A stretch of 9,996 bases of DNA, from contig JAHHUI010000052.1 of the NCBI GenBank assembly GCA_020024055.1, positions 1 through 9,996 on the forward strand. Reading direction: 5' to 3'. Source of the DNA: Spirochaetaceae bacterium. GTDB lineage: Bacteria; Spirochaetota; Spirochaetia; WRBN01. The translations under genes were made by a program, and so were the position numbers. Positions 1 to 7,217 of the stretch are shown piece by piece (the stretch's first letter is position 1; each line of letters opens with the position of its first letter). Under the pieces are notes generated by a model, which saw nothing but the letters and a program-made list of their open reading frames with translations, ran no database searches and had not been told where the DNA came from.

Positions 1-1
1 T

Positions 2-1966
2 CTAGAATCCTTGGCCCAGAAGGATGAACTCTCGCAAGAGATTGTTGTGCAGGAAAATATATCCGAAGCAGCTGCCTCTATGGAAGAAAGCGAAATAGAT
101 CCTCTTGATGCGATTTTGCCGCCGCCAGATATCCAGCCGCCTGCCCGGCAGCATGAGGAGGCACGCAGCGAGGAAGAGCTTTCCGCCGAAGAGAGTGTCA
201 TGGCTTCTCTTATGAAGGCAGCGGAAAATGCCGCAGTGGCCCAGCAGCAGGAAGCAGATATTGCCCCTGAAGAGCCTGCTGGCAAAGAAAACAAGCCCAG
301 AAGTGAAGAGGATATTCTTTCAGAATTTGATTTTTCTGATTTGGAAGGACCCGCAGCCAAATCAGATGGCGCCGCAGTGGGCAACAGCAGTGCTGATATT
401 TTAGGAGAAGAAAATCTTTCACAGATTATTTTAGAAAACGACAGTATTGTTTCAACGGAATTAACCAGTCTGCCTTCTTCAGAGAAATTGGTTGAACTTT
501 TGCAAAGACCTATTGAGTTTACATCTTCGGATGATTTAAATGTTGTCATTCCTGTGGGCCCAATGTTTGATGGTGATCTTTCGTCTATTGTGTCTGGGCA
601 AAATATCCCTGTGCATGGCGAAGAAGAAACCTATGTTGTGGTTCAAGAGACTCAGGCCTTGGATGAGACTGTATTAGAGGCCGTGGCAGAGGCAGAGATT
701 GAATCTGTGGACAAAATAGCAGAGCAGCAGCCAGAGATTGTTGAGCCCGAGGAAGCAGAAGAGATTGAATCAGAGGTATCGGAAGAAGAGATTGTAGAAG
801 CAGAGGAAGAAACAGAAGATTTTGACGATGCTGAGGAAGAGGAAGAGCCTGTTTTAGAAGTTGACTTTGTGGAAGCTGAAGAAACTGATACTGTTGAAGA
901 AGAGGAAGAACCCGTGCATGAAGAGAGCGCGTCTTCAGAGGGTAATTTTGCTGAATTAGAAGAAGAAATTATTGAAGAAGAAACACAGTCCGATATAGAA
1001 AGTATAGAAGTAGAAGAAGTTGTTGAAGAATCTTTATCAGAACAGGAAGATGAAAAAGAAGCACAGCCCGATGAGGAACCACAAGAAGAAATAGAGACTG
1101 TTGCTGAAGAGCCTGTTTCCCAGAGAGAAGAGGGCGATTTAGATGCGCAAGAAACAGAAGCTGCATTAGAAGAAATAGAAGAAAGTGGGCTGTCGCAGGC
1201 AGATACGAATATCCCCGAGGCGGAGGATCCGGAAATTGTGAATGAGATTGCAGATGAAGTATTATCAAAAGATGTTTTAGATGCCCTGGAAAAAGCATCA
1301 CAAATGCATGCAACGCCCGGCAGTGCATCTTCTTCGGGGGCAACACAGTTTTCTTATGATCAAGATCTTTTCAGTGATTTAGAAGGATTTATCGGATTTT
1401 TTGAAAATATTTTTGCAAAAATACCCCACGATGAACAAATGCGCCTGACTGAGACGCTTGGTTATGCGGCCTATTTGCGTGTGAAGGGCAAGGTGGAAAA
1501 AGAATCTTTGCGCCAGGTGACTAGCAGTATGCTTGATAGCCTGACTTTGGATGATTTAGAAACTCCTGAAGACAATAAGGAAGACAGCTCGCCTTTGGCA
1601 CGCTATCGTGAAGATGCCATGCAACGAGGGCGTATCCCCTTTGTTTTAGAGATGAATCGTGAGACTTTGACGGCGCAGATTGTTGTTCTTTCTGAAGATG
1701 AAGTGAATATGGAAGAGGCCGAAGCACAGTGGGTTTCTTTCCTGAAAGATTTTTTACATTCAGAGGGTTTTGTCATCAGCAGCGAAATGCACACCATTGT
1801 TATCAGTAGCCGACCGCTGGAAATGTCTGAAAATGATTATTTAGAGAGCCTGATTAATGATGCCAGTGATGTTTTTGGTGTTCAGCCGGATGAAAGCCTT
1901 TTTGAACCATTTTTTATTCCTTTAGATAATCAAATGGTGAAGAAGCTTTCTCCGCAGATTCAATAA
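2..1966 (+). CDS. Large Glu-rich acidic protein with C-terminal folded domain, function unknown (5' partial)
   Basis: I do not recognise this protein. The frame is open from the left edge of the window. The first possible start, a TTG at base 11, has no ribosome binding site visible before it, so the true start probably lies outside and the gene is cut. Numbering from that TTG (651 residues), about residues 1-200 are mixed and acidic. About 200-430 are extremely rich in Glu, with some Asp, Val and Ile, and contain imperfect reiterations such as two EEEEEPV blocks near residues 279 and 300. This part is probably disordered or an extended charged helix. From about residue 447 to the end the composition is normal, with hydrophobic residues spaced as in a folded domain. 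No signal peptide, membrane segment or catalytic motif is visible. The stop is 13 nt before the Maf-like gene on the same strand, so the two are probably co-transcribed. Confidence 0.75.
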   Translation, partial: LESLAQKDELSQEIVVQENISEAAASMEESEIDPLDAILPPPDIQPPARQHEEARSEEELSAEESVMASLMKAAENAAVAQQQEADIAPEEPAGKENKPRSEEDILSEFDFSDLEGPAAKSDGAAVGNSSADILGEENLSQIILENDSIVSTELTSLPSSEKLVELLQRPIEFTSSDDLNVVIPVGPMFDGDLSSIVSGQNIPVHGEEETYVVVQETQALDETVLEAVAEAEIESVDKIAEQQPEIVEPEEAEEIESEVSEEEIVEAEEETEDFDDAEEEEEPVLEVDFVEAEETDTVEEEEEPVHEESASSEGNFAELEEEIIEEETQSDIESIEVEEVVEESLSEQEDEKEAQPDEEPQEEIETVAEEPVSQREEGDLDAQETEAALEEIEESGLSQADTNIPEAEDPEIVNEIADEVLSKDVLDALEKASQMHATPGSASSSGATQFSYDQDLFSDLEGFIGFFENIFAKIPHDEQMRLTETLGYAAYLRVKGKVEKESLRQVTSSMLDSLTLDDLETPEDNKEDSSPLARYREDAMQRGRIPFVLEMNRETLTAQIVVLSEDEVNMEEAEAQWVSFLKDFLHSEGFVISSEMHTIVISSRPLEMSENDYLESLINDASDVFGVQPDESLFEPFFIPLDNQMVKKLSPQIQ

Positions 1967-1982
1967 GGAAAGGTAGTATTTG
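1965..1982 (+). promoter_or_regulatory. Ribosome binding site supporting a TTG start for the Maf-like gene
   Basis: A purine-rich AAGGAAAGG at 1965-1973 overlaps the stop codon of the acidic protein gene and lies 6 nt before a TTG at 1980-1982. No ATG or GTG in this frame is as well placed, so the TTG is chosen as the start. Confidence 0.6.
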
Positions 1983-3467
1983 GGGCAGGAAGAATTTTTT
2001 GTCAGTCACGTAGGTGCTCTTTCTGCTAAAAAAGCAGGAATTTCTCTTCATTCGGCTTATGATCCGCTGAAAGAAGCCCAGCGATTTCTCTCTTCGCGTT
2101 TCACAGATTCTCCCGGGACTATCATTCTTATTGGTTCTGCCTTAGGGTATTTAGATAAACAAATTCTGGGACAATATCCTCATCATAAACTTTTGTCTCT
2201 GCATTTAACATCAATTTTTATAGACAAAGCTGATTTGCACCAATATGAATCGGATTATTATCATTTATGGACGCCTGAGCAGGGGTTGCTGGCCCAATTT
2301 TTGGCAAAACATATTACAGAAATGGATCTCGAAGGGTTACAGGTCCTTGCCTGGCCCAGCAGTGTTCAGGCATATCCTGAGTATGAACAGGTCATTCATG
2401 AAGTCACGGCTTTTGTGAAGCAGACCCAGGGGTCGTTTTTCAGCATCAGTCATTTTGGCTGGCGATGGCTGAACAATGCTCTGTATAATTTTACTCATTG
2501 GGATAATCAAATAACCTTGCCACGGGCAAAAAATACTCTTATTGCAGCCAGCGGCCCCAGTTTGAATCAGGCAGTGCCGCTTTTACAGGATAATCGCGAT
2601 AAATTTTATCTCATTGCGTTGCCATCCAGCCTGCATATTTTACAGTATCATGATATACAGCCGGATCTGACTGTGATGACAGACGGCGGTTATTATGCGG
2701 CCAGGCATTTAGAATTTTTGCCCGCTGATTCGCCGGTGGCTATGCCGCTGATCGCGGGGCAGGATGCTGATCATCCGCATTTTGTTTTTTCATTTGGCAG
2801 TTATTTTGAAGAAAGACTTTTGGCAAATACGAATATTCTCTGTTTGCCTTGGAATGGCACGGTGGCGGCCAATGCCCTGATGCTGGCGATCAACATGACA
2901 GAAGAAAAAATTATACTTGCCGGTCAGGATTTTTGCGCTCAGGGGGTACATTTACATGCGTTTCCGCACAGTTTTGCGTCGATTTATGAACAAAATAGCC
3001 AAAGGTTACAGTCTTTACTCGATTATTATGAAAAGTCTGTTTGGAGCAGCAGCGGCAGTCTGTCGATTTATGCGCATTGGTTTCAAAATTTTCCATGGCC
3101 TGAGAATATTTACCGATTATTCCCTTCAGATATTCCTCTTCCGTTTAAAGAGATTAGGCAAAAAGAATTAAGCTCTCTGCCAGGTGGTGGATGCGCCAGG
3201 CAGGGCCGGACAAAAGCAAAGGCTGTTTTGAATAAAGAAGAGCGCCTGATGCGTATCCGCACACTGATTGAAGAATTATTGCAACAATTTCATCAGGAAT
3301 GTGATGATCCGCAGCAAGGCGATTTATGGCTGTATTTAGACGCCTTAGGGCTGTATCAATATTATAAAGCTAAGCGTTTAAAACAAGATATCGCACAAAC
3401 CAAGGCAGCTTTGTGTCAGAAGGTATATCAGCGACTGGAGATTTTGGCGCAGCAATGGCAGCATTAG
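1980..3467 (+). CDS. Maf/DUF115 (MptE-like) motility-accessory glycosyltransferase-family protein
   Basis: This is a 495-residue protein of the DUF115/Maf family. In flagellated bacteria the family includes motility accessory factors linked to glycosylation of flagellin with nonulosonic acids; archaeal relatives are MptE pyrophosphokinases. A Rossmann-like N-terminal part has an IGSALGYL strand-turn near residues 51-58. The family core starts with the typical IAASGPSLNQ at 188-197 and continues through LIALPSSLHIL (211-221) and PDLTVMTDGG (228-237), where Asp235 is in the conserved Asp position. A later GQDFCAQGVHLHAF segment at about 315-328 matches the family's conserved end of the core. 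The last ~80 residues are helical and charged. It follows the acidic protein gene closely, and its 3' end overlaps the convergent membrane-fusion protein gene. No flagellin is in view, so the target is unknown. Family assignment is firm; the flagellar role is inferred. Confidence 0.85.
   Translation: MGQEEFFVSHVGALSAKKAGISLHSAYDPLKEAQRFLSSRFTDSPGTIILIGSALGYLDKQILGQYPHHKLLSLHLTSIFIDKADLHQYESDYYHLWTPEQGLLAQFLAKHITEMDLEGLQVLAWPSSVQAYPEYEQVIHEVTAFVKQTQGSFFSISHFGWRWLNNALYNFTHWDNQITLPRAKNTLIAASGPSLNQAVPLLQDNRDKFYLIALPSSLHILQYHDIQPDLTVMTDGGYYAARHLEFLPADSPVAMPLIAGQDADHPHFVFSFGSYFEERLLANTNILCLPWNGTVAANALMLAINMTEEKIILAGQDFCAQGVHLHAFPHSFASIYEQNSQRLQSLLDYYEKSVWSSSGSLSIYAHWFQNFPWPENIYRLFPSDIPLPFKEIRQKELSSLPGGGCARQGRTKAKAVLNKEERLMRIRTLIEELLQQFHQECDDPQQGDLWLYLDALGLYQYYKAKRLKQDIAQTKAALCQKVYQRLEILAQQWQH
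3370..3467. other. 98-bp convergent coding overlap
   Basis: The Maf-like gene ends with TAG at 3465-3467 on the plus strand. The membrane-fusion protein gene ends with TAG at 3372-3370 on the minus strand. The 98 bp between encode the last ~32 residues of each protein in opposite directions. No hairpin terminator is apparent within or beside the overlap. Confidence 0.85.
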
Positions 3468-4371
3468 ATTGTTCAATATTTTCCAAGTTTTGAATAATGG
3501 CTTTTTCGCCTTCATGATAACGACGACTGCTGCTGACAATGTACACATCATTCTCATTCAGCCCCGAGAGTATAGCCTGGCTATGCCCATATAATGTACC
3601 CAGCTCTACGGGCTGATAGATAATTTTCCCCTCGCGCACAATCGTGACGGTAGGGCGTCCGGCTCTTTGAACAATTAATTCCTGGGGTACCGAGATTCCC
3701 TCGAAAAGATCGACAAGCAGAACAAAATCTTCCATTTTGCCCGGATAAAGATTGATATTTTGAGGAATCTCGGCTTCAACATTGAAAAGATGAGTTTTAG
3801 TATCAGAAATCATGGGAATTAATGTGATCTTTGCCCCAATGTCAATAATTTTTTCCTCTTCATCCATCAGGAATACAGGCATATCCAATTTAATTTTATC
3901 AATATTCCTGGGGTTCACAGGCAAAATAGCCCTGAAGCGGCTGGTATCAGCTACAGTTAATACCACAGTGTTCTGAGCAATTTCCTCGCCTTCAGACACA
4001 TTAATAGACACCACAGTGCCGCGGTTAATCGAACGCACCCAAGAGCTTAAAAATTCCTGGCCCGGCTTAATCTGCTGCATTTTATAGATAGGCATATTTT
4101 CCTGCACATAAGAACCAATTTTCACGGCCACTTCGTGCACAATGCCACGAAAAAATGCCTGTTGGGGAAATGTATTGAATGCTTCCACCATGGCGGGAAA
4201 GACTAGTGTTTCTTCCAGTCTGTCTTTCGAGACTTTCTGAACAAAAACTTTGACAGTTTCTTTCTTTTTCAGCAGTCTGCCTTCCTGGCGCATATTCCTG
4301 AGCACTGCCAGCAGCGGAAGAATAAGAAGAGTCAGACAATATAATACGATTTTGATATTTTTATTTATCAT
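3370..4371 (-). CDS. RND-type periplasmic adaptor (membrane fusion protein) without alpha-hairpin
   Basis: This is a 333-residue HlyD/AcrA-family membrane fusion protein, which would link an inner-membrane transporter to an outer-membrane channel across the periplasm. Residues 8-24 form one hydrophobic anchor at the N terminus. The first half of the lipoyl (barrel-sandwich) domain is at about 71-100, with GIVHEVAVKIGSYVQENMPI. The second half is at about 112-142. Only about 11 residues separate them, so the long coiled-coil hairpin of AcrA-like adaptors is missing. The beta-barrel and membrane-proximal domains follow, to about residue 290. The last ~32 residues are encoded antisense to the end of the Maf-like gene. 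It is the last gene after pcp (18 nt gap), and its ATG has only a weak ribosome binding site. No cognate permease or outer-membrane channel is in the window, so substrate and partner are unknown. Confidence 0.8.
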   Translation of the reverse strand: MINKNIKIVLYCLTLLILPLLAVLRNMRQEGRLLKKKETVKVFVQKVSKDRLEETLVFPAMVEAFNTFPQQAFFRGIVHEVAVKIGSYVQENMPIYKMQQIKPGQEFLSSWVRSINRGTVVSINVSEGEEIAQNTVVLTVADTSRFRAILPVNPRNIDKIKLDMPVFLMDEEEKIIDIGAKITLIPMISDTKTHLFNVEAEIPQNINLYPGKMEDFVLLVDLFEGISVPQELIVQRAGRPTVTIVREGKIIYQPVELGTLYGHSQAILSGLNENDVYIVSSSRRYHEGEKAIIQNLENIEQSNAAIAAPKSPVADIPSDTKLPWFVRYLVLNA

Positions 4372-4389
4372 CTGTTATACATATCAAAG

Positions 4390-5034
4390 CTAGAATTCTT
4401 TTCCGGCAGAGACAGTGATATCCTCGACAGAAATATCCATCGTCTCAATAATACATTGTAAAGCTTTTGTAATACGTGATATTTCCAAAGAGGGGGTATT
4501 GGGTTTATTGACCACTTGTTCAGGGATATAGGGCACATGAACAAAACCCCCATATTGCACGTTAATCAATTTTTTATTGATATGATGAAGCAAAGCATAC
4601 AGCAGGTGATTGCACACAAATGTTCCTGCTGTGTTCGAGACACTGGCAGGAATGCCTTGTTCTTTTAATGCACTGACGATTCTTTTAATGGGTAGATTGG
4701 AAAAATAGGCATTTTCTCCCTGTTCATAAATAGGGATATCAATAGGCTGATTGCCTTCATTATCTGGAATGCGTGCATCGTCTATATTGATGGCAATGCG
4801 CTCAAGGGTCATGTCAGATCGGCCACCCGCCTGGCCCACACATAAAACCGCATCTGGCTGATGCTGGGCAATGCCATGCATTAAAACTTCAATAGACTTA
4901 TGAAATACCGTCGGGATCATCAGGGTGCACACGCTGTGTCCGGCAATGGTTTTAGGCAGCTGCTGCACAGCCTGCCAGGCGGGGTTTACTGATTCCCCTC
5001 CAAAAGGATCAAAGCCTGTGATGAGGAATTTCAT
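4390..5034 (-). CDS. pcp: Pyroglutamyl-peptidase I
   Basis: This cytoplasmic cysteine peptidase (family C15) removes N-terminal pyroglutamate from peptides, releasing 5-oxoproline. At 214 residues it has the normal length for the family. The N terminus ITGFDPFGGESVNPAW (5-20) is diagnostic. The catalytic triad is visible in its usual contexts: Glu78 in MTLERIAIN, Cys141 in NTAGTFVCNH and His166 in GGFVHVPYIPEQ. The ATG is preceded by AGGAG about 7 nt upstream. It lies 13 nt after the DUF979 gene and is read in the same direction, so the two are almost certainly co-transcribed. Linkage of pcp to DUF969 and DUF979 genes is a known arrangement in other bacteria and fits peptidase product and transporter substrate being the same molecule. 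Confidence 0.96.
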   Translation of the reverse strand: MKFLITGFDPFGGESVNPAWQAVQQLPKTIAGHSVCTLMIPTVFHKSIEVLMHGIAQHQPDAVLCVGQAGGRSDMTLERIAINIDDARIPDNEGNQPIDIPIYEQGENAYFSNLPIKRIVSALKEQGIPASVSNTAGTFVCNHLLYALLHHINKKLINVQYGGFVHVPYIPEQVVNKPNTPSLEISRITKALQCIIETMDISVEDITVSAGKEF

Positions 5035-5047
5035 ACAATTGCTCCTT

Positions 5048-5953
5048 TTAGAAAGCCCAAAAATACATCAGGGTGATATGTAAAGCCAGCATGATCAGCG
5101 CAATCGGCAGCTGAGTCAGGATAATCAGGCTTTTATTATTCATTTCCAAAACAGTGGCAGGCAGGATATTAAAGTTGGCTGCCATCGGGGTCATTAATGT
5201 GCCACAATAGCCTGCTGTCAGGCCCAAAGCCGAAACAATGACAGGATTGCCCCCAAGTGCAATGACAAACGGATAGCCTATACCTGCTGTGATAAAGGCG
5301 AAGGCAGCAAAAGCATTGCCCATGATAATGGTGAATAGTGCCATAGACACACAGTAAATCATCACACCCACAAGGCGATTGTTTTCGGGAATAAGGCTCA
5401 CCATAGACTGTGTGATAAATGTACCCAGGTCCACCTTTACAAAAAGAGCGCCTAAAGAACTTAATAGCTGTGGCAAAATCAGCACAGGGCCCATCTGCTG
5501 TAAAAGAGACAGCGTGTCATTTGCAATGTAGCGGCTGTGAGATTTTGTAATGATCAAGGCCAGAAACAAAGAGAGAATCGAGGCAACGCCCAGGCCAACC
5601 AGGCCCCCAAGCGGGGTGAATTTGGCAATAAGGAAAGTGATGATGGCAATGCTGAGCGCGGGAATGAAAATCTTCAAGCCAATGGCTTGGCTGCGTTCTT
5701 GTTTTTCTTGTGCACTTGCTTCATGAAAAGTTGTTTTCTTAATTTTCTTTGTGGCCGAAAGACCCGCCAAAAACACCAAAAGGGCGCCTACCCATGAGGG
5801 CGGCAGATATTTTCCAAATGTGAAAATGATACCAAAAATCAGCCAGAACCCTGAAGAAATAAAGTCTTTCGATTTCACCAGGGTGGCAATGCCCAGCATT
5901 ATTAAAATAATGCCGGCCATAATGTACATAATTTCTAATATAAGAGATGTCAT
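5048..5953 (-). CDS. DUF979-family subunit of predicted 5-oxoproline transporter
   Basis: This is a 301-residue, strongly hydrophobic membrane protein with about nine to ten likely transmembrane segments. It matches the DUF979 family, best seen in the C-terminal stretch GTLMTPMAANFNILPATVLE (about 253-272) and the preceding GGNPVIVSALGLTAGYC. A short hydrophilic loop at about residues 70-90 is rich in Lys, Glu and Gln. DUF979 proteins occur with DUF969 proteins and are annotated in current pipelines as the two halves of a 5-oxoproline transporter. The direction of transport cannot be read from sequence. The ATG follows the DUF969 stop codon directly (TAAATG), and its ribosome binding site, AGAGAGG, lies inside the end of DUF969, so translation is probably coupled. 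Confidence 0.88.
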   Translation of the reverse strand: MTSLILEIMYIMAGIILIMLGIATLVKSKDFISSGFWLIFGIIFTFGKYLPPSWVGALLVFLAGLSATKKIKKTTFHEASAQEKQERSQAIGLKIFIPALSIAIITFLIAKFTPLGGLVGLGVASILSLFLALIITKSHSRYIANDTLSLLQQMGPVLILPQLLSSLGALFVKVDLGTFITQSMVSLIPENNRLVGVMIYCVSMALFTIIMGNAFAAFAFITAGIGYPFVIALGGNPVIVSALGLTAGYCGTLMTPMAANFNILPATVLEMNNKSLIILTQLPIALIMLALHITLMYFWAF

Positions 5954-6613
5954 TTAATAGCCTCTCTTTTTTAAGAAAAGATCGAAGAATATGTTTTGTA
6001 TAGAAGCCAAAACAACTGAGCTGATACCCATAGGGATACAAGCCATGGCCACATGATAGGGATCAATTTCAATGCCTAATTCCTGTAAAGTGCCTACAAT
6101 CAGCAGTACGCCTGATGAAGCAATGAAGATATTTTGCCCAAAAAAGTTGCCGTAATTTTCCATGGCGCTGGCCATTGCTTTCACTTGGTCATTCAATTTG
6201 TCACTCAAGGGTTTGCGTCTTTCGGCAGCAGCCTTGGCCATTGGGAAAATCACCGGGCGTACAAATTGCACTGGTCCGGAGATGAGAATAGACAAAGCCA
6301 CAGTCACTGTACGCATAAGCACAAAAAGCGAGAGAATTCCCCCGCATGTAGCATTGTGAATTTTCATGATAACGCGTCCGGCTGTCTCTCTCAGGCCGTT
6401 GCGTTCCAACAAAGCTATCACAGGAATTGTCAGTACAGTCACTGAGACATAGCGTGTTTGCACAAAAGCGTTTCCCAATGTGGAGAAAATATCTTCAAGA
6501 GACAGCCCCCCTGCAAGGCCTGTGGCCAGCCCAGAGATCACTACCACTGCAATAGCATCCAGCTTCAGAATGAAGCCAATTATAATAATTAAAACGCCAA
6601 TTAATTTTAACAT
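5954..6613 (-). CDS. DUF969-family subunit of predicted 5-oxoproline transporter
   Basis: This is a 219-residue integral membrane protein with about six hydrophobic segments, starting with one at residues 3-20. It matches the DUF969 family, including a PVQFVRPVIFPMAKAAAERR segment (about 114-133) and NIFIASSGVLLIVGTL (about 161-176). It pairs with the DUF979 gene, with no spacing between them, and would form the other half of the predicted 5-oxoproline transporter. It is the first gene of the minus-strand set DUF969-DUF979-pcp-adaptor. The start ATG has only a weak purine-rich leader (AGAAAG) before it. The family match is clear; the substrate rests on family annotation and on the neighbouring pcp gene. 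Confidence 0.88.
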   Translation of the reverse strand: MLKLIGVLIIIIGFILKLDAIAVVVISGLATGLAGGLSLEDIFSTLGNAFVQTRYVSVTVLTIPVIALLERNGLRETAGRVIMKIHNATCGGILSLFVLMRTVTVALSILISGPVQFVRPVIFPMAKAAAERRKPLSDKLNDQVKAMASAMENYGNFFGQNIFIASSGVLLIVGTLQELGIEIDPYHVAMACIPMGISSVVLASIQNIFFDLFLKKRGY

Positions 6614-6707
6614 ACTTTTTTCTTTCTATCAGAAAATGACAAAACAGTCAATCTTTGTAAAAAACATAGTTGCTATTGATGTCAAAATTGTTTAGCATAC
6701 AAAAAGT
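6614..6707. promoter_or_regulatory. Divergent intergenic region, candidate promoters
   Basis: These 94 AT-rich bases separate the minus-strand transporter set from the plus-strand GGCT-like gene and must hold both promoters unless transcription enters from elsewhere. Plus strand: TTGATG at 6676-6681 and TACAAA at 6698-6703, spacer 16, would start RNA almost at the GGCT ATG. Minus strand: TTGACA (6685-6680) has no good -10 box at the right distance. TTGACT (6651-6646) with TAGAAA (6628-6623), spacer 17, is possible but would start very close to the DUF969 ATG. Neither assignment is secure. Confidence 0.35.
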
Positions 6708-7133
6708 ATGGCAATCATCGCGGTGTATGGCAGCCTGTGTCAGGGATTCTTCAATTTTAATAAATATCTTCGAGGGAATGTCAGCCATATACATCCGGGC
6801 AAAGTCAAAGGACGTTTATATCATATGCCCCTGCGCGGCTATCCGGCGCTTTTGCCCGGCGAAGATGATGTGTATTGTGAGATTATGACTTTGCGGGGTG
6901 ATATTGAGCAGATTATGAATGCCCTGGATGACATGGAAAATGCCAGTGTGCCCGCGCGCCCCGACGATGAATATCATCGGGTGCATATGCGGGTGGCCGA
7001 TGTGGAAACAGGGGAAATGCTCTCTTTGCCCATGTATATGTTCAATATACATCATCCCCGCGCAAAAAATGAGCCCATGGTCTATATTGAGCATGGAAAT
7101 TGGCCAAGATATATGCGCGAAAATCAAAATTAA
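6708..7133 (+). CDS. Gamma-glutamylcyclotransferase-like (AIG2/GGCT fold) protein
   Basis: This is a 141-residue protein of the gamma-glutamylcyclotransferase superfamily. Members cyclise gamma-glutamyl groups of amines, amino acids or glutathione to release 5-oxoproline. The N-terminal VYGSL at 6-10 is the substrate-binding loop signature. GKVKGRLYHM followed by GYPAL (31-48) matches the second family block. Glu58, in VYCEI, is in the position of the catalytic Glu, although the usual Gly just before it is Cys57. LDDME (73-77) matches the family's LDxxE. The start is fixed by an in-frame stop at 6693-6695 and by the motif position; no good ribosome binding site precedes it. It is divergent from the 5-oxoproline transporter and pcp genes, which supports a shared pyroglutamate theme. 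The exact substrate cannot be told. Confidence 0.8.
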   Translation: MAIIAVYGSLCQGFFNFNKYLRGNVSHIHPGKVKGRLYHMPLRGYPALLPGEDDVYCEIMTLRGDIEQIMNALDDMENASVPARPDDEYHRVHMRVADVETGEMLSLPMYMFNIHHPRAKNEPMVYIEHGNWPRYMRENQN

Positions 7134-7153
7134 TGCGAATAATCTTAACTCTA

Positions 7154-7184
7154 TTGACTTTTTTTCTCGGGGGGGGGGTAGAAT
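7154..7184 (+). promoter_or_regulatory. Predicted promoter with poly-G spacer for the DUF262 nuclease gene
   Basis: TTGACT (7154-7159) matches the -35 consensus at 5 of 6 bases. TAGAAT (7179-7184) matches the -10 consensus at 5 of 6. The spacer is 19 bp and its last ten bases are all G. Two fewer G would give the optimal 17 bp and one fewer 18 bp. RNA would start near 7191, about 27 nt before the ATG. No other promoter is evident in the 84-bp gap after the GGCT-like gene. Confidence 0.7.
7169..7178 (+). repeat. Homopolymer G10 tract (candidate phase-variable promoter spacer)
   Basis: Ten consecutive G lie directly before the predicted -10 box. Such tracts change length by slipped-strand mispairing, and here a change would alter promoter spacing rather than a reading frame. 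Confidence 0.9.
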
Positions 7185-7217
7185 GCGCTGAAATCTTTCT
7201 TTATTTTGGAGGCCGAT

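Noticed and set aside
969..1346. 125-residue open frame on the minus strand opposite the acidic protein gene
   Set aside because: It is Leu/Phe-rich only because it is the complement of Glu codons; it has no ribosome binding site or family motif.
5537..6445. Several plus-strand open frames opposite the DUF969 and DUF979 genes
   Set aside because: They are antisense to clearly recognisable membrane proteins and lack starts with ribosome binding sites or any recognisable domain.
7206..7217. TTG at 7206 as start of the nuclease, adding four residues
   Set aside because: This TTG overlaps the GGAGG ribosome binding site that serves the ATG at 7218.
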